Of a DNA stretch of 64,000 nt, positions 41,830 to 50,374 are shown piece after piece. The position numbers were made by a program, and so were the translations under genes. Numbering within the stretch: position 1 is the stretch's first letter; each line of letters starts with the position of its first letter. The notes below the pieces were generated by a model. That model saw only the letters and a list, made by a program, of their open reading frames with translations, ran no database searches and had not been told where the DNA came from. Where the stretch lies: positions 2,170,001 through 2,234,000 of the forward strand of contig JACKBQ010000001.1 of the NCBI GenBank assembly GCA_020634455.1, in the 5' to 3' direction. The DNA is from Ardenticatenaceae bacterium. GTDB lineage: Bacteria > Chloroflexota > Anaerolineae > Promineifilales > Promineifilaceae.

Positions 41830-42894
41830 CTAGTTTGCCAGATTTTCTTTATCGGGAAGGGTGTCGAGAACTGCCGTAATCTTATCCTGATTCAGCGGTC
41901 CGGCCTCCATCGCCAGCGGGTAGTCACGGGTGCCAAACTTGGTCAGCGCCGTTGCGCCCAGCCCCAGGAACACAATCGCCCACCAGATCAGGCTCTCGCC
42001 AATCACAAAGGGAATCGCGCCCAAAAAGCCAAGAACAAAGGTGATAGCCGCCGTGCCCAGCGCCGTTGTCATCGCCTGACTAGAGGCGTTCATGTTTAGC
42101 TTTTGCGCCAAAAATGCGCCCACAATGTTGCCCACGGTGAACCAGCCCAAAAAGCCACCGGCAACTAAAGCAAAAGTTGCTACAGCCAAAATCGGAAAAC
42201 CTAATAAACCAATTCCACAAGCGAAAACAAAAAGGGCTGACAGAATGCCAAAAATTGCTAACAAAACAGGCGATGAAATAGCTGTAAGAAGTCCAATGGC
42301 TCCGCTAACTACTGGTTGTTTCCGCAAGGTATCTTCAATACGCAGCATCGGCTGAGGCATTATCGAAGCGGCGGCAAAGGCGAGAAGTCCCAGCAGCATA
42401 GACCATCCTATCGAAGCGGCCGTTCCCGTCAAAATCCGTTGCAGCAGGGGTGGCTGCTCAACTTCTACGACAGGGTCGGGATTGAAGTTTATGTTACCGA
42501 GGAAATTTTCCAATTCAGTCGGTAGAGCTACTTGCAGGTTGGTGCAGCTCGCGCTACCCTCGCCTGTGGACGTGCCGTTAAACAGGACGCAATCGCCGTT
42601 GAGAACGGCCGTATCGCTCATCGTTAAACTACCATTGAAAAGAACCACACTGCCGTTCACGGTCCCAGAAATATCGGCATTTCCGTTAAAGAGAACCACG
42701 TCACCGTTCACCCGACCGCCATCGGCCAGCGTAAAATCCTCATCGAACAAAACGACGTCCCCATAAACGGTTTCATCGTCGCCCACATCACGCTGGGCCA
42801 GCGGCGCGGCCAAAACCGCACTGCTGGGAATCACCAGCAGCAGCAACAGGGCCAAGGCCCACAAAATTCGGCGTTCTGTTTTTCTACGTTGCAT
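41830..42894 (-). CDS. Membrane protein with bactofilin-like extracytoplasmic repeats
   Basis: A signal peptide (RRILWALALLLLLVIPSSAVLA) is followed by four or five short repeats of the form G-D-V-V-L-F-N/D at ~18-residue spacing (e.g. VNGDVVLFNGNADISG, VNGSVVLFNGSLTMSD). This is the right-handed beta-helix pattern of bactofilin-type proteins. From ~residue 160 the chain has about five membrane helices. Repeats outside plus a membrane domain suggest an envelope-shaping or sensing protein. It lies 3 bp behind the anti-sigma gene, so it is likely in the sigma/anti-sigma operon. Confidence 0.65.
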   Translation of the reverse strand: MQRRKTERRILWALALLLLLVIPSSAVLAAPLAQRDVGDDETVYGDVVLFDEDFTLADGGRVNGDVVLFNGNADISGTVNGSVVLFNGSLTMSDTAVLNGDCVLFNGTSTGEGSASCTNLQVALPTELENFLGNINFNPDPVVEVEQPPLLQRILTGTAASIGWSMLLGLLAFAAASIMPQPMLRIEDTLRKQPVVSGAIGLLTAISSPVLLAIFGILSALFVFACGIGLLGFPILAVATFALVAGGFLGWFTVGNIVGAFLAQKLNMNASSQAMTTALGTAAITFVLGFLGAIPFVIGESLIWWAIVFLGLGATALTKFGTRDYPLAMEAGPLNQDKITAVLDTLPDKENLAN

Positions 42895-42896
42895 AC

Positions 42897-43451
42897 TTAA
42901 TTGTTACCTCGAATGGAAACGGCCGTTGGTTGGCTCAGCAGTTGGCGATACACACCATTCCACACAAAGACCATCCCAGCCAAGACCAGCAGCCAGCCTA
43001 CAATCGCCGGTTGCTGCACAATTAACTCACCCAGCCCCTTAAACAAAGCGCCAGAAACCACCCCGACCAGCCGTACGGCTTGCGCCCACACCTGCTGTAC
43101 ACTTTCTATAAAAGCAGGCTGGCTAATGACTGGGATAACCGTGTTTGCCGCCCAAATCACCAGCAAAATTGGCAGGATTCCGCTCAGCAGCAGCAGCACA
43201 TAAATGATGCTGATAGCCCACAAGCGGGCACGCCGACTCGGTAGTAAGGCCACCGTGCGCTGCGTAAAGCCCGCTGCCGGGCTCAGCATCGGTGCCTGCC
43301 GAAACAGCGTGTCGATGGCCAACATGGCGTGCCACTCCTGGCGGCAGGCAGGACACGCGCGCAGGTGAGATTCCAGCTCAGTTTTTCCTCCGGCTGCAAG
43401 CTCACCATCGAGCGCGTCCATCATCAACATGTGAAATTTTTCGTGTTCCAT
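42897..43451 (-). CDS. Anti-sigma factor with zinc-finger (zf-HC2) domain
   Basis: The ATG at 43451 has GGAG six bases upstream. The first ~55 residues carry the ZAS/zf-HC2 pattern H-x3-C-x2-C: 'ELESHLRACPACRQEW' with the earlier 'MEHEKFHMLMMDALDGEL'. Two membrane helices follow (~85-110 and ~155-175). It would hold the ECF sigma factor encoded 97 bp upstream at the membrane until an envelope signal frees it. Confidence 0.85.
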   Translation of the reverse strand: MEHEKFHMLMMDALDGELAAGGKTELESHLRACPACRQEWHAMLAIDTLFRQAPMLSPAAGFTQRTVALLPSRRARLWAISIIYVLLLLSGILPILLVIWAANTVIPVISQPAFIESVQQVWAQAVRLVGVVSGALFKGLGELIVQQPAIVGWLLVLAGMVFVWNGVYRQLLSQPTAVSIRGNN

Positions 43452-43548
43452 AATTAGCTCCATCTTTCTTGTTTCAAATCTTGAGTATGCAGCGCCGTTT
43501 GCCTGCACCGCCAGCCGAAACAACCTGCTGGCGTCTGTACCAATACAA

Positions 43549-44232
43549 TTAAGCGGCCAAAGCCCCTTCGCTTTCCAAATGCAGCCCCGCCGCCACGCCA
43601 ATTTCGGCCAACTGTTTGCGGGCACGGAACAGGCGAGACTTAATCGCGCTGACCGTTGTATCCATCATTTCGGCAATTTCGTCATAAGAAAGTTCATGCC
43701 AATAACGCAGCACAACCGCCTCTCGGTATTCAGGAGCCAGCTCTGCCAGCAGCTTTTGCACCAGCTCTTCTTGCTCACTTTGCACCATTTGTGGCTCTGG
43801 CCCAGAGGATTTCTCGGACATCAAAGCAGGATGCGGCGGCAGTGGTTCATCAATGTTTAGCAAAATGGCCCGGCGCTTGCGGATCAGGTCAATGCAGTAG
43901 TTGGACGTAATGGAGAGCAACCAGGTGCTAAATTTGTGGTTTGGATTGTAGCTATCTAACCGGGTGTAGGCGCGAATAAACGCTTCTTGGGCCGCTTCTT
44001 CAGCTTCGCCAGAATTATTCAGCATACGATATGCCAGGTTGTAAACTGGCCGTTGATACGCTTCTATAATTTTGCCAAAGGCGGCCTTGTCACCGCGCCG
44101 CGCCTGGTCTAGCCAGACCTGTTCTTCGTCCACTTTTTTCTCCTGACGCTTGTCAGTACGCAGTATAGCAGGAAAAGTTTCCTTTGACGCAGGTTGGCTG
44201 ATTGCTAGTAAATCAGTCTGTTTTAGTGCCAT
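43549..44232 (-). CDS. ECF-type RNA polymerase sigma factor
   Basis: The ATG at 44232 is taken rather than a TTG at 44241. After a ~45-residue N-terminal stretch come region 2 (VYNLAYRMLNNSGEAEEAAQ, EAFIRAYTRLDSY, FSTWLLSITSNYCIDLIRKR) and a linker with Pro/Glu. Region 4 (LAPEYREAVVLRYWHELSYD followed by EIAEMMDTTVSAIKSRLFRAR) ends the domain order. It recruits RNA polymerase to stress or envelope genes. It precedes its anti-sigma factor and the bactofilin-like gene. A consensus promoter for the opposite strand abuts its start codon. Confidence 0.92.
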   Translation of the reverse strand: MALKQTDLLAISQPASKETFPAILRTDKRQEKKVDEEQVWLDQARRGDKAAFGKIIEAYQRPVYNLAYRMLNNSGEAEEAAQEAFIRAYTRLDSYNPNHKFSTWLLSITSNYCIDLIRKRRAILLNIDEPLPPHPALMSEKSSGPEPQMVQSEQEELVQKLLAELAPEYREAVVLRYWHELSYDEIAEMMDTTVSAIKSRLFRARKQLAEIGVAAGLHLESEGALAA

Positions 44233-44234
44233 GC

Positions 44235-44262
44235 TTGACAATGCTGAACCCTCTTTTATAAT
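44235..44262 (+). promoter_or_regulatory. Consensus sigma-70 promoter of the thrS T-box transcript
   Basis: Perfect TTGACA (44235-44240) and TATAAT (44257-44262) with a 16-bp spacer. Transcription would begin near 44269, giving a leader of about 355 nt before thrS. It starts only 2 bp from the sigma factor start codon on the other strand. Confidence 0.85.
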
Positions 44263-44287
44263 CGAAAGTGCTACAATTAATTACGTA

Positions 44288-44601
44288 ATACGTTGAATGG
44301 GACGAGTAGTTGCACAATTGGTGCAAGAGAGTGATGGTTCTAGCTGAAAGCCATCATCACAAAAATGCAGCGAAAACCCCCCATGAGTGATTTTCTGAAC
44401 GGTCGGGCAAACTTTATTGTTTGCTCATTTAGGGGCAGACTTTTGGGTCTGCCCCCCATCTTCTAAATCAAGTAAGAAAATCCGGTTGGCTCCGTTAACG
44501 GCCGTAACAAGGGTAATCTGCAATTAATTGCTACCGATTACCGAATTTGGGTGGAACCGCGACGCCATCGCCCCAAACAGGGTGGTGGCGTTTTTTATTT
44601 T
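44288..44601 (+). ncRNA. T-box leader (tRNA-Thr-sensing) of thrS
   Basis: The T-box sequence TGGGTGGAACCGCG (44548-44561) is followed at once by a terminator (ACGCCA..TGGCGT then TTTTTT, 44562-44596). Upstream are the expected elements: GACGAGTA with AGAGAG (44301-44331) of stem I, a hairpin GCAAAC/GTTTGC (44407-44424), and a strong hairpin GGGGCAGAC/GTCTGCCCC (44432-44455). Uncharged tRNA-Thr should pair with the leader and favour read-through into thrS. I could not fix the specifier triplet with certainty; an ACC within 44365-44372 is a candidate. The stretch 44457-44545 is longer than usual. Confidence 0.88.
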
Positions 44602-44625
44602 TAAAGTTTGGAGGAATGAATAACG

Positions 44626-46455
44626 ATGTCACAACAAAACGGCGTCCCGTACGTCGAATCCGATTTATACAAAATCCGGCACTCATCAGCCCACGTGCTG
44701 GCGGAGGCGGTGCTGGCGTTTTACCCAGAAGCCAAGCTGGCCATCGGCCCGCCCATCGAGGATGGCTTTTACTACGACTTCGACCTGGGCAAAAATGACG
44801 ATGGCAAGCCCATCACCTTCTCGCCAGAAGATATGGAAAAGATCGAAGACAAAATGAAAGAGCTGCTCAAAAAGAACGCCAAGTTTGAGCAATCTTCCAT
44901 GACGATTGACGAAGCCAAGCAATTTTTTGCCGGTCAACCGTACAAGCTGGAACTCATCGAAGAGCTGGCGGCGGGCAAGGTAGATGAAAACGGTAATCCC
45001 ATGAGCGAACCGGTGAGCGAAGTGGGCATTTACACGCAGCGGGAGTTTGTGGATTTGTGTCGCGGGCCGCACGTGGGCTTCACCAAGCAAATCAAGGCGA
45101 ATTCGATTAAGCTGCTGCGCACGGGTGGCGCTTACTGGCGTGGGGATGAGAAACGGCCGCAGCTCCAACGCATCTACGGCACGGCCTGGCACAACCGAGT
45201 GGAGCTGGATGAATATTTGAAGCTACTGGAAGAAGCCAAAGCCCGCGACCACCGGCGGCTGGGCAAGCAGTTGGGACTTTTCCACATTTCGCAGCTGGTG
45301 GGTTCCGGGCTGCCGCTATGGCTGCCCAAGGGTGCCGTGCTGCGAGAAAAGTTGGAAAGCTTTTTACGTGAGGCACAGCTGGAACGCGGCTACCTGCCCG
45401 TCATTACGCCGCACATCGGCAAGCTGGATTTGTACATCACCAGCGGGCACTATCCTTACTACAAAGAGAGTCAGTACACGCCGATTGACGTGGACGACGA
45501 GAAGTTCATGCTTAAGCCGATGAACTGCCCGCACCACATCGAAATTTACAAGAGCGAACCGCACAGCTACCGGGATTTGCCATTGCGCCTGGCCGAATTT
45601 GGCACGGTGTACCGCTACGAGCAGAGCGGTGAGCTGAACGGGCTGACGCGCGTGCGCGGTTTTACGGTAGACGATTCGCATCTGTTTGTGACGCCCGATC
45701 AACTAGAAGAAGAGTTCATTGGCGTGGTTGATTTGATCCAGCACGTGTTTAACACGATGGGCTTTGAGGATTTCCGGGCGCGGCTGGGTACGAATGATCC
45801 CAACAGTGACAAATACGCAGGTGCGCCGGAGATGTGGGAAAAGGGCATCGCGGCCATCAAGAAAGCGGCCGACAAAGTGGGGATGCGGTACACGGTGGAA
45901 GAGGGCGAAGCCGCCTTCTACGGTCCCAAGCTGGACTTCATCTTCCGGGATGTGCTGAAGCGGGAGTGGCAGTTGGGCACGGTGCAGGTGGACTTTTTAC
46001 TGCCGGAGCGGTTCGATTTGGAGTACATGGGCGAGGATGGTCAGAAGCACCGCCCGGTGATGATTCATCGGGCACCGTTTGGCAGCATGGAGCGGTTTGT
46101 GGGCATCTTGATTGAGCATTTCAACGGGGCGTTCCCCCTTTGGCTGTCTCCGGTGCAGGTGGTGATGGTGCCGATTACGGACCGGCATGTGGCATATGCC
46201 AACAAGGTGGCGGCTGAGCTGCGGGCGGCGGGGATGCGTGTGGAAGTGGATGCGAGCAACGGCCGTATGAATGCCAAGATCCGCAACGCCCAGCTGCAAA
46301 AAGTACCGTACATGCTGGTGGTGGGTGACAAAGAAGAGGAAGCCAACGCCGTGGCCGTGCGCACGCGCGACAACGAAGATCGTGGCGCAGTCTCTGTTGC
46401 CGATTTCAAAACCCAGGCCACTACCTTAATCACTACCAAGTCAATGGAGTTATGA
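44626..46455 (+). CDS. thrS: Threonyl-tRNA synthetase, first copy
   Basis: ThrRS charges tRNA-Thr. This 609-residue form lacks the N-terminal TGS domain and starts with the editing domain: H19-xxx-H23 (RHSSAHVLAEA) and C145 (DLCRGPHV). The class II catalytic core follows, with the zinc Cys301 (KPMNCPHH), 'YRYEQSGELNGLTRVRGFT', 'DDSHLF' and 'MIHRAPFGSMERF'. A C-terminal anticodon-binding domain (VVMVPITDRHVAYANKVA, PYMLVVGDKEEEAN) ends the protein. GGAGG lies 11 bases before the ATG. It is controlled by the T-box leader. A close paralogue follows. Confidence 0.95.
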   Translation: MSQQNGVPYVESDLYKIRHSSAHVLAEAVLAFYPEAKLAIGPPIEDGFYYDFDLGKNDDGKPITFSPEDMEKIEDKMKELLKKNAKFEQSSMTIDEAKQFFAGQPYKLELIEELAAGKVDENGNPMSEPVSEVGIYTQREFVDLCRGPHVGFTKQIKANSIKLLRTGGAYWRGDEKRPQLQRIYGTAWHNRVELDEYLKLLEEAKARDHRRLGKQLGLFHISQLVGSGLPLWLPKGAVLREKLESFLREAQLERGYLPVITPHIGKLDLYITSGHYPYYKESQYTPIDVDDEKFMLKPMNCPHHIEIYKSEPHSYRDLPLRLAEFGTVYRYEQSGELNGLTRVRGFTVDDSHLFVTPDQLEEEFIGVVDLIQHVFNTMGFEDFRARLGTNDPNSDKYAGAPEMWEKGIAAIKKAADKVGMRYTVEEGEAAFYGPKLDFIFRDVLKREWQLGTVQVDFLLPERFDLEYMGEDGQKHRPVMIHRAPFGSMERFVGILIEHFNGAFPLWLSPVQVVMVPITDRHVAYANKVAAELRAAGMRVEVDASNGRMNAKIRNAQLQKVPYMLVVGDKEEEANAVAVRTRDNEDRGAVSVADFKTQATTLITTKSMEL

Positions 46456-46502
46456 GCGGACGTTATCGGTGAACGGTAAGTAGTAATCGGTAATCAGTTA
46501 AG

Positions 46503-46528
46503 AGGCCGCTCGCAAGAGTGGCCTTTTT
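46503..46528 (+). terminator. Terminator between the two thrS genes
   Basis: AGGCCGCTC and GAGTGGCCT fold with one mismatch around GCAA and run into TTTTTG. The downstream thrS copy is therefore at least partly uncoupled from the T-box. Confidence 0.75.
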
Positions 46529-46530
46529 GT

Positions 46531-46585
46531 TTGTAGCCGCGCTTTCTTAGCGCGAAAAAGCGAGGATTGGAATCCTCGGCTACAA
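46531..46585. repeat. Cloverleaf-like repeat (three-way junction)
   Basis: Outer stem TTGTAGCC (46531-46538) / GGCTACAA (46578-46585) encloses two hairpins: CGCGCT/AGCGCG (46538-46543 with 46549-46554) and GAGGATT/AATCCTC (46562-46568 with 46571-46577). It ends 14 bp before the second thrS and its ribosome-binding site. Confidence 0.7.
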
Positions 46586-46599
46586 AGTAGGAGAATCTC

Positions 46600-48393
46600 A
46601 TGTTTGAGCAAGAAAATTACGAACACTCCGATTTGTACAAGCTGCGGCATACGGCCGCTCACGTTTTGGCGCAGGCGGTGCTGGAGCTGTATCCGCAGGC
46701 GAAGCTGGGCATTGGCCCGCCAATTGCCGACGGATTTTATTATGATTTTGATTTGGGAGTGGATGGGAACGGCCGTTCCCACTCCTTCCATCCTGATGAC
46801 CTGCCCAAGCTAGAAAAGCGAATGCGCCAAATCATCGCCGAGAAACATCCGCTGGTTTATGCGGAGGTTTCCGCCGATGAAGTGCGCCAGCGGTTGGCCG
46901 ACCAGCCGTACAAACTGGAACTGATTGACGAGCTGGCCGAAAAAGGTGAGCAAATTAGCCTGTACCAGCACGATAGCTTTGTGGATCTGTGTCGCGGGCC
47001 GCACGTGGCCGACACGGGCAAGATTCCGGCCGACGGACTCAAGTTGATGAGCATTGCGGGGGCGTACTGGCGGGGGGATGAGAAACGGCCGCAATTACAA
47101 CGCATCTACGGCACGGCCTGGCCCAACAAAAAAGCGCTCAAAGCACACCTGGCGATGCTGGAAGAGGCCAAGAAGCGCGACCACCGGCTGATTGGTCGCG
47201 AGCTGGAGATCTTCATTTTGGACGAGGACATTGGCCCGGGCCTGCCGCTGTGGCTGCCCAACGGCAACATTTTGCGCGAAGAGTTGGAGAAGCTGGCCAA
47301 CGAGATGGAAGACAAAGTCGATTACGTGCGCGTCGCTACGCCGCACATCGCCAAGGAATCCCTTTACCTGCAAAGTGGCCATCTGCCCTACTACGAAGAC
47401 GAAATGTACCCGGTGATGGAGCGGGACGGCAGCAAATATTATCTCAAGCCGATGAACTGCCCCTTCCACCACAAAATCTACGCCAGCAAGCCGCGCAGCT
47501 ACCGCGACCTGCCTCTGCGCCTGAGCGAGTATGGCATGGTCTACCGCTACGAGCAAAGCGGCACGCTGATGGGCTTGCTGCGCGTGCGCGGCCTACAGCA
47601 AAATGATGCCCACATCTACTGCGCCGAGAGCCAGATTGAAGACGAATTTATGGGCGTGGTCGATTTGTACCGCAGCTATTTCGATCTTTTCGGCATTGAG
47701 AAGTACGTGATGCGCCTGAGCAAACACAGCCCGGACAAGCTGGGCGTGAAGTACGTGGACAACGGCCGTATGTGGCTCAAAGCCGAACGCATCATCCGGG
47801 AAACGATGCTGAAGTATGATGTGCCATTTGTGGAAGCGGAGGACGAAGCGGCGTTTTACGGCCCCAAAATTGACGTGCAGATTTGGAGCGCCATCGGGCG
47901 GGAGTTCTCGCTGGCGACGAACCAGCTCGATTTTGGCGTGCCGCCCCGCTTTGAGCTGACGTTCACGAACGCGCAGGGGGAATTGGAGACGCCGTGGTGC
48001 ATTCATCGTGCGCCGCTGGGTGCCCATGAGCGGTTCATTGGCTTTTTGATTGAGCATTACGCGGGCAACTTCCCGGTTTGGCTGGCACCGGAGCAGGTGC
48101 GGGTGATTCCGATCACGGACGGGCAGAACGATTACGCGCAGCAGGTGGCGGCGCAGCTCAAAGCGTCTGGCGTGCGGGCTCAGGCAATGCTGGAGAGCGA
48201 CCGGATGCAGGCCAAAATCCGGGCGGCGCAGCAGATGAAGGTGCCGTACATGCTGGTTGTGGGCGAGCGGGAAGCGGCGGCGGGTACGGTGTCGCTGCGC
48301 AAGCGGGATGGCTCGCGGCAAAATGGGGTGTCGCTGGCGGCATTTGCGGCGCTGGTGCAGGAGAAGATTGCTAGCCGAGATGGGGCGTTGTGA
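46600..48393 (+). CDS. thrS: Threonyl-tRNA synthetase, second copy
   Basis: A 597-residue paralogue of the preceding gene with the same architecture (no TGS domain). The editing residues remain (RHTAAHVLAQA; C131 in DLCRGPHV), as do the zinc Cys287 (KPMNCPFHH), 'YRYEQSGTLMGLLRVRGL', 'NDAHIYC', 'CIHRAPLGAHERF' and the anticodon-binding end (VRVIPITDGQNDYAQQVA). All key residues are kept, so both copies look active. A short region near residue 57 (GVDGNGRSHSF) is encoded by an ACGGCCGT palindrome extended to 16 bp. It may serve other growth conditions. Confidence 0.93.
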   Translation: MFEQENYEHSDLYKLRHTAAHVLAQAVLELYPQAKLGIGPPIADGFYYDFDLGVDGNGRSHSFHPDDLPKLEKRMRQIIAEKHPLVYAEVSADEVRQRLADQPYKLELIDELAEKGEQISLYQHDSFVDLCRGPHVADTGKIPADGLKLMSIAGAYWRGDEKRPQLQRIYGTAWPNKKALKAHLAMLEEAKKRDHRLIGRELEIFILDEDIGPGLPLWLPNGNILREELEKLANEMEDKVDYVRVATPHIAKESLYLQSGHLPYYEDEMYPVMERDGSKYYLKPMNCPFHHKIYASKPRSYRDLPLRLSEYGMVYRYEQSGTLMGLLRVRGLQQNDAHIYCAESQIEDEFMGVVDLYRSYFDLFGIEKYVMRLSKHSPDKLGVKYVDNGRMWLKAERIIRETMLKYDVPFVEAEDEAAFYGPKIDVQIWSAIGREFSLATNQLDFGVPPRFELTFTNAQGELETPWCIHRAPLGAHERFIGFLIEHYAGNFPVWLAPEQVRVIPITDGQNDYAQQVAAQLKASGVRAQAMLESDRMQAKIRAAQQMKVPYMLVVGEREAAAGTVSLRKRDGSRQNGVSLAAFAALVQEKIASRDGAL

Positions 48394-48420
48394 GGGTGGA
48401 ACGGCCGTTTACCTTTAGCT

Positions 48421-48446
48421 GGGTGGGAAACGGCCGTTTCCCACCC
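48421..48446. repeat. 26-bp perfect palindrome centred on ACGGCCGT
   Basis: GGGTGGGAA flanks the octamer on the left and its exact complement on the right. It lies 28 bp behind the second thrS stop. A further ACGGCCGT copy (48400-48407) sits just before it. It may serve as a terminator-like structure. Confidence 0.75.
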
Positions 48447-48573
48447 AACTTATGCTAAAATTCAAGCGTTCAAGATTGCGAAGTAGGCGGCGCGGCTGCG
48501 TATACATGCACCGACACTGTGTCGCAGCAGGGGACTCTTATCCCTTTGTTTTTGTCAGGTAAAAGGTCTCAAA

Positions 48574-50058
48574 ATGAAAAAATCACCTTTGATTTGTAGC
48601 ATCTGCTTGCTGTTATGGTTATTAGTTGCTTCTAGCTGTCAATCCACTGTGGTTGAAGATTTGGCAAACAACTCAGAGGTCGCCACATCAGCGGACTCTT
48701 TGCAAGAAAATGAAATAACTGGCGAACCTGAGTTACCCCAGACACCTACACGCGCGACTATGCCTATAGTTACAGGTTCACCCGCAGTTGTGGCTACGAG
48801 TACATCAATCGTGACACAAATACCAACAGCAGTAGTGCATATAATTTCTGACCCGGAAGGGGCTTTTGCCTCTGTCATTGATAACGAACTGAGTGGTGAG
48901 ACACCGATTAGCTGGACTCTTCCGCCCGGAACATACTCAGTTACACTTTCGCTAACAGGCTATGAGGATTGGGTAAAGTCACTCAAGCTACAGGCGGGCA
49001 GCCAAATAACTTTAACGCCTGCCTTGCGCCAGCTTCACTCTATAACCGCTATCGAAGATTTAAGTGGCCCATTATGGAATTTGCAATGGGCTGTGGACGG
49101 TCAAGCTCTAACATATTCACTTAGTGATGAGCAGTGGCCACATCATGTACGGTCGTTATCCACTTATCAAACTTGGTGGCGTTATGATGTATCCAGTAGC
49201 ACAAAAGAAGCATTACCACCACCTCAAACCCGTGTTACTAACCCGATCAGGGAAATGCTAGGAATTTGCCCTTTCCCCTTGCCTGAGACGCTTCCTTATC
49301 CTTGCTCATCTAATTTAAACGAATCACCGACAAGTAATCGCATCGTTTTTAGATCTGAGAAGCTGGATAGTAACGTCAACACTTGGATGGCAGACATAGA
49401 TGGTTCAAATTTGATTCCTCTGAATATTTTGGACTCACCGCAAGAGGTGATGTGGTCAAGTGATGGGCAATGGTTATTGATGGGTATTTATTGGGGTGTT
49501 GATAACAGTAATTTATACTACTTAGTATCGTCGGATGGCACCTTTGTAGCCAACCTAGAGGAACTGACAAGCACTAGTCATTTCCGGGTGCAGGGGCCAA
49601 AACCTGCCTTTAGTCCCGATGGACAAAAGCTGGCTTTTGTGGGCATAGAAACCGACGGTGAACCGTGGAATGGCCAACCGTGGTCCCCTGAAAAACTAGA
49701 TCATGAAGAAGCCTACAACCTCTATGTGTTAGATCTAAATACGCTGGAATATGAACTGGTGAGTTCGAGATTCGGGGTCATTCAGTGGGCGAGTGACGGA
49801 AACGGACTGTATATCCTGGATGGTACCGCTATAACGGTGCTAGGTTATTTGAAGTATCTTGATTCGGGTGCAGGGGTTCGTTATGCTGACCTTTATTATA
49901 TTGATTTAACTCAAGAAACCTATCCTGAACAAAAACTGGCGGATGATATACCGGTGAATATTCCCTATGGTGTATGGGCATATTCACCAGAAGCACAGGC
50001 AATGGCAGGAATATTTTATCTAGAAAGGCCTGTATTTGGCATCTTATTCCTCAAATAA
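48574..50058 (+). CDS. Lipoprotein with PEGA domain and beta-propeller-like repeats
   Basis: The signal peptide ends in a lipobox-like ASSC (Cys22). After a linker, residues ~85-150 are a PEGA domain ('HIISDPEGAFASVIDNELSG', 'LPPGTYSVTLSLTGYEDW'). The rest contains WD40/TolB-like repeats: 'WNLQWAVDGQALTYSLSD', 'VMWSSDGQWLLMGIYWG' and 'PAFSPDGQKLAFVGIETDG'. It is a surface protein, probably binding wall or protein partners. Its base composition is more AT-rich than its neighbours and it contains no ACGGCCGT copy, which suggests later gain. Confidence 0.7.
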   Translation: MKKSPLICSICLLLWLLVASSCQSTVVEDLANNSEVATSADSLQENEITGEPELPQTPTRATMPIVTGSPAVVATSTSIVTQIPTAVVHIISDPEGAFASVIDNELSGETPISWTLPPGTYSVTLSLTGYEDWVKSLKLQAGSQITLTPALRQLHSITAIEDLSGPLWNLQWAVDGQALTYSLSDEQWPHHVRSLSTYQTWWRYDVSSSTKEALPPPQTRVTNPIREMLGICPFPLPETLPYPCSSNLNESPTSNRIVFRSEKLDSNVNTWMADIDGSNLIPLNILDSPQEVMWSSDGQWLLMGIYWGVDNSNLYYLVSSDGTFVANLEELTSTSHFRVQGPKPAFSPDGQKLAFVGIETDGEPWNGQPWSPEKLDHEEAYNLYVLDLNTLEYELVSSRFGVIQWASDGNGLYILDGTAITVLGYLKYLDSGAGVRYADLYYIDLTQETYPEQKLADDIPVNIPYGVWAYSPEAQAMAGIFYLERPVFGILFLK

Positions 50059-50230
50059 TCCCTGCACCCTGCTGGGGCGGGTCTTCACGGTAGGCTGTGG
50101 CCGGGCGTCCTCGCCGTGCCACTTTCTGGCCTGAATGGATTGTGTGGTAAGTATCCGTTCATCCCCAGCGTGGTTGAGAAACGGGGGATGGAGGTTTGTG
50201 AGCCGAGCAATGATTGACATAGGCAGATGT

Positions 50231-50251
50231 AGATGTATACTGTATACATCT
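50231..50251. promoter_or_regulatory. 21-bp perfect dyad, probable antitoxin operator
   Basis: AGATGTATAC and its complement GTATACATCT surround a central T, 124 bp before the antitoxin start. Toxin-antitoxin operons of the RHH type are usually repressed through such dyads by the antitoxin itself. Confidence 0.5.
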
Positions 50252-50267
50252 AATTTTAGCCAACTTA

Positions 50268-50337
50268 TCATACCCGCCTGCGCGAGTATCCAATTACTTA
50301 CACGGCTGGGTGGATTCCCGCATTCGCGGGAATGACA
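50268..50337. repeat. Composite palindromic repeat with GGATTCCCGC..GCGGGAATGACA end
   Basis: The left half (TCATACCCGCCTGCGCGAGT) and the right half (TTCCCGCATTCGCGGGAA) are each hairpins and also pair with each other. It is a widespread class of bacterial dispersed repeat and sits directly before the RHH gene. Confidence 0.6.
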
Positions 50338-50374
50338 ATCAACGTACAAGAAGTGTTGCAGAGGGAGTAGTCTG

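Noticed and set aside
46531..46585. tRNA gene
   Set aside because: The fold has three stems but lacks the T-loop GTTCGA, the D-loop GG and a 7-bp acceptor stem; too short.
47593..48321. Minus-strand open frame opposite the second thrS
   Set aside because: Arg/His-rich shadow of a conserved synthetase.
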